Source of the DNA: Mycolicibacterium thermoresistibile
Lineage (GTDB): Bacteria > Actinomycetota > Actinomycetes > Mycobacteriales > Mycobacteriaceae
Reading direction: 5' to 3'
NCBI RefSeq assembly: GCF_900187065.1
Contig: NZ_LT906483.1
Span: forward strand, 1,302,001 to 1,366,000
Length of the DNA: 64,000 nt
Shown: positions 63,511-64,000 of the stretch, one piece after another
How the letters are laid out: each line of letters begins with the position of its first letter
Position numbering within the stretch: position 1 is the stretch's first letter
Made by a program: the position numbers and the translations under genes
Notes under the pieces: model-generated
The model's database searches: none
Told to the model about the DNA's origin: nothing
The model's input: only the letters and a program-made list of their open reading frames with translations

Positions 63511-64000
63511 TCAGGGCACCATCAGCGCGATGGTGTCGACCACGCAGGCCGGGCGGTCCCCTCCGTCGACCTCCACGGTGACCCGCACCGTCGCGCGGGC
63601 GCCGTTGCCGGACCGTTCGACCCCGACCAGTTCCGCGCCGGCCCGGATGCGGGAGTCGACCGGTACCGGCGCCGGGAAGCGCAGTTTGTCCACGCCATAG
63701 TTCACCTGCATGGACAGTCCCTCGACCCGGTAGATCTGCTTGATCAGCAGCGGAACCAGGGACAACGTCAGATATCCGTGGGCGATGGTCTTGCCGTACG
63801 GACCGGTCGCCGCCTTCTCGGCGTCGACGTGGATCCACTGCCGATCCCCGGTCGCCTCCGCGAACAGATCGATCTGCTCCTGGGTCACCCGGTGCCAGTC
63901 GCTGTAACCGAGATGTCTGCCGAGCTGGGCCTCGAACTCCGAGAGTCCCTGGTAGACGGTGGGGGCGGGCGCCGACTGACCAGGCTGGGCGGTTCCGGTC
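63511..64000 (-). CDS. MaoC-type enoyl-CoA hydratase (5' end beyond the window)
   Basis: The frame is open to the window edge; about 163 residues are visible and the start is not. The core has SDWHRVTQEQIDLFAEATGDRQWIHVD, followed by GKTIAHGYLTLSLVP, the full R-hydratase signature with Asp and His. It resembles HtdZ/Rv0130-type single-domain hydratases rather than the ChsH-type pair. A GTG at 63888 could start a shorter product but would remove the conserved N-terminal helix. It is convergent with the fusion CoA-transferase. Confidence 0.85.
   Translation of the reverse strand, partial: TGTAQPGQSAPAPTVYQGLSEFEAQLGRHLGYSDWHRVTQEQIDLFAEATGDRQWIHVDAEKAATGPYGKTIAHGYLTLSLVPLLIKQIYRVEGLSMQVNYGVDKLRFPAPVPVDSRIRAGAELVGVERSGNGARATVRVTVEVDGGDRPACVVDTIALMVP

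Overview
The window is high-GC actinobacterial DNA from a Mycobacterium/Mycolicibacterium-type organism. Diagnostic genes include whiB1, whiB7, sigH-rshA, pdtaS, fasR, adnA-adnB, uvrD2, mycoredoxin, a DesA3-type desaturase and the 24-residue ribosomal protein bL37. From about 0.6 to 48.5 kb the gene order matches, in inverted orientation and as recalled from memory, the M. tuberculosis Rv3231c to Rv3193c neighbourhood. That whole stretch therefore reads as conserved core chromosome. No insertion sequence, prophage or CRISPR array is visible.

Layout: (1) 1-3.7 kb: the 3' end of a BCCT transporter, a small conserved protein, then a ferredoxin-reductase/DesA3 desaturase pair. Each gene of the pair is preceded by the same two-unit 15-bp operator-like repeat. 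(2) 3.7-10.1 kb: rsgA, aroA, an SRAP (HMCES/YedK) DNA-protein crosslinker, two methyltransferases and an SDR. (3) 10.1-14 kb: the redox-stress sigma factor sigH with an autoregulatory-type promoter and its anti-sigma factor rshA, bL37, a biotinyl-carrier protein, pdtaS and whiB1. (4) 14-28.7 kb: a lipid kinase, entC, gpm2, a ParA-like ATPase, rhlE, fasR, moeZ, an alkyltransferase-like protein and lipV. (5) 28.8-40.7 kb: DNA repair and stress genes (adnA-adnB, K+ channel, nudC, mrx1, uvrD2), then whiB7. whiB7 has a 440-nt leader containing a WhiB7-type promoter, a repeat-rich upstream ORF and a terminator/antiterminator pair. (6) 40.7-48.6 kb: an ABC1 kinase, an orphan cyclodehydratase-like protein, a DUF2342 protein, a YlbL-type PDZ-Lon protease and a UPF0182 protein. 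(7) 48.73 kb: an initiator tRNA.

Beyond the initiator tRNA (48.9-64 kb) the content changes to an accessory catabolic cluster. It has an MFS transporter, two cytochromes P450, two family III CoA-transferases (one a tandem fusion), an aldehyde dehydrogenase, two acyl-CoA dehydrogenases, MaoC/hot-dog hydratases, a DUF35 protein, an Ltp2-type thiolase-fold aldolase and a TetR regulator. Eight minus-strand genes from 59.5 to 52.8 kb overlap or are spaced by 14 bp or less, so they form one operon. Its composition mirrors the cholesterol igr operon (cyp125-fadE28-fadE29-chsH2-chsH1-ltp2), but the ChsH2 equivalent is split into two genes and acid activation is by CoA-transferase with no ligase in view. 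The inferred route is P450 hydroxylation of a terminal methyl, oxidation to an acid, CoA transfer, dehydrogenation, hydration and retro-aldol cleavage of a branched, probably terpenoid or steroid, side chain.

The two most interesting items are this igr-like cassette and the whiB7 attenuator, whose upstream ORF carries four in-frame 27-bp repeats.
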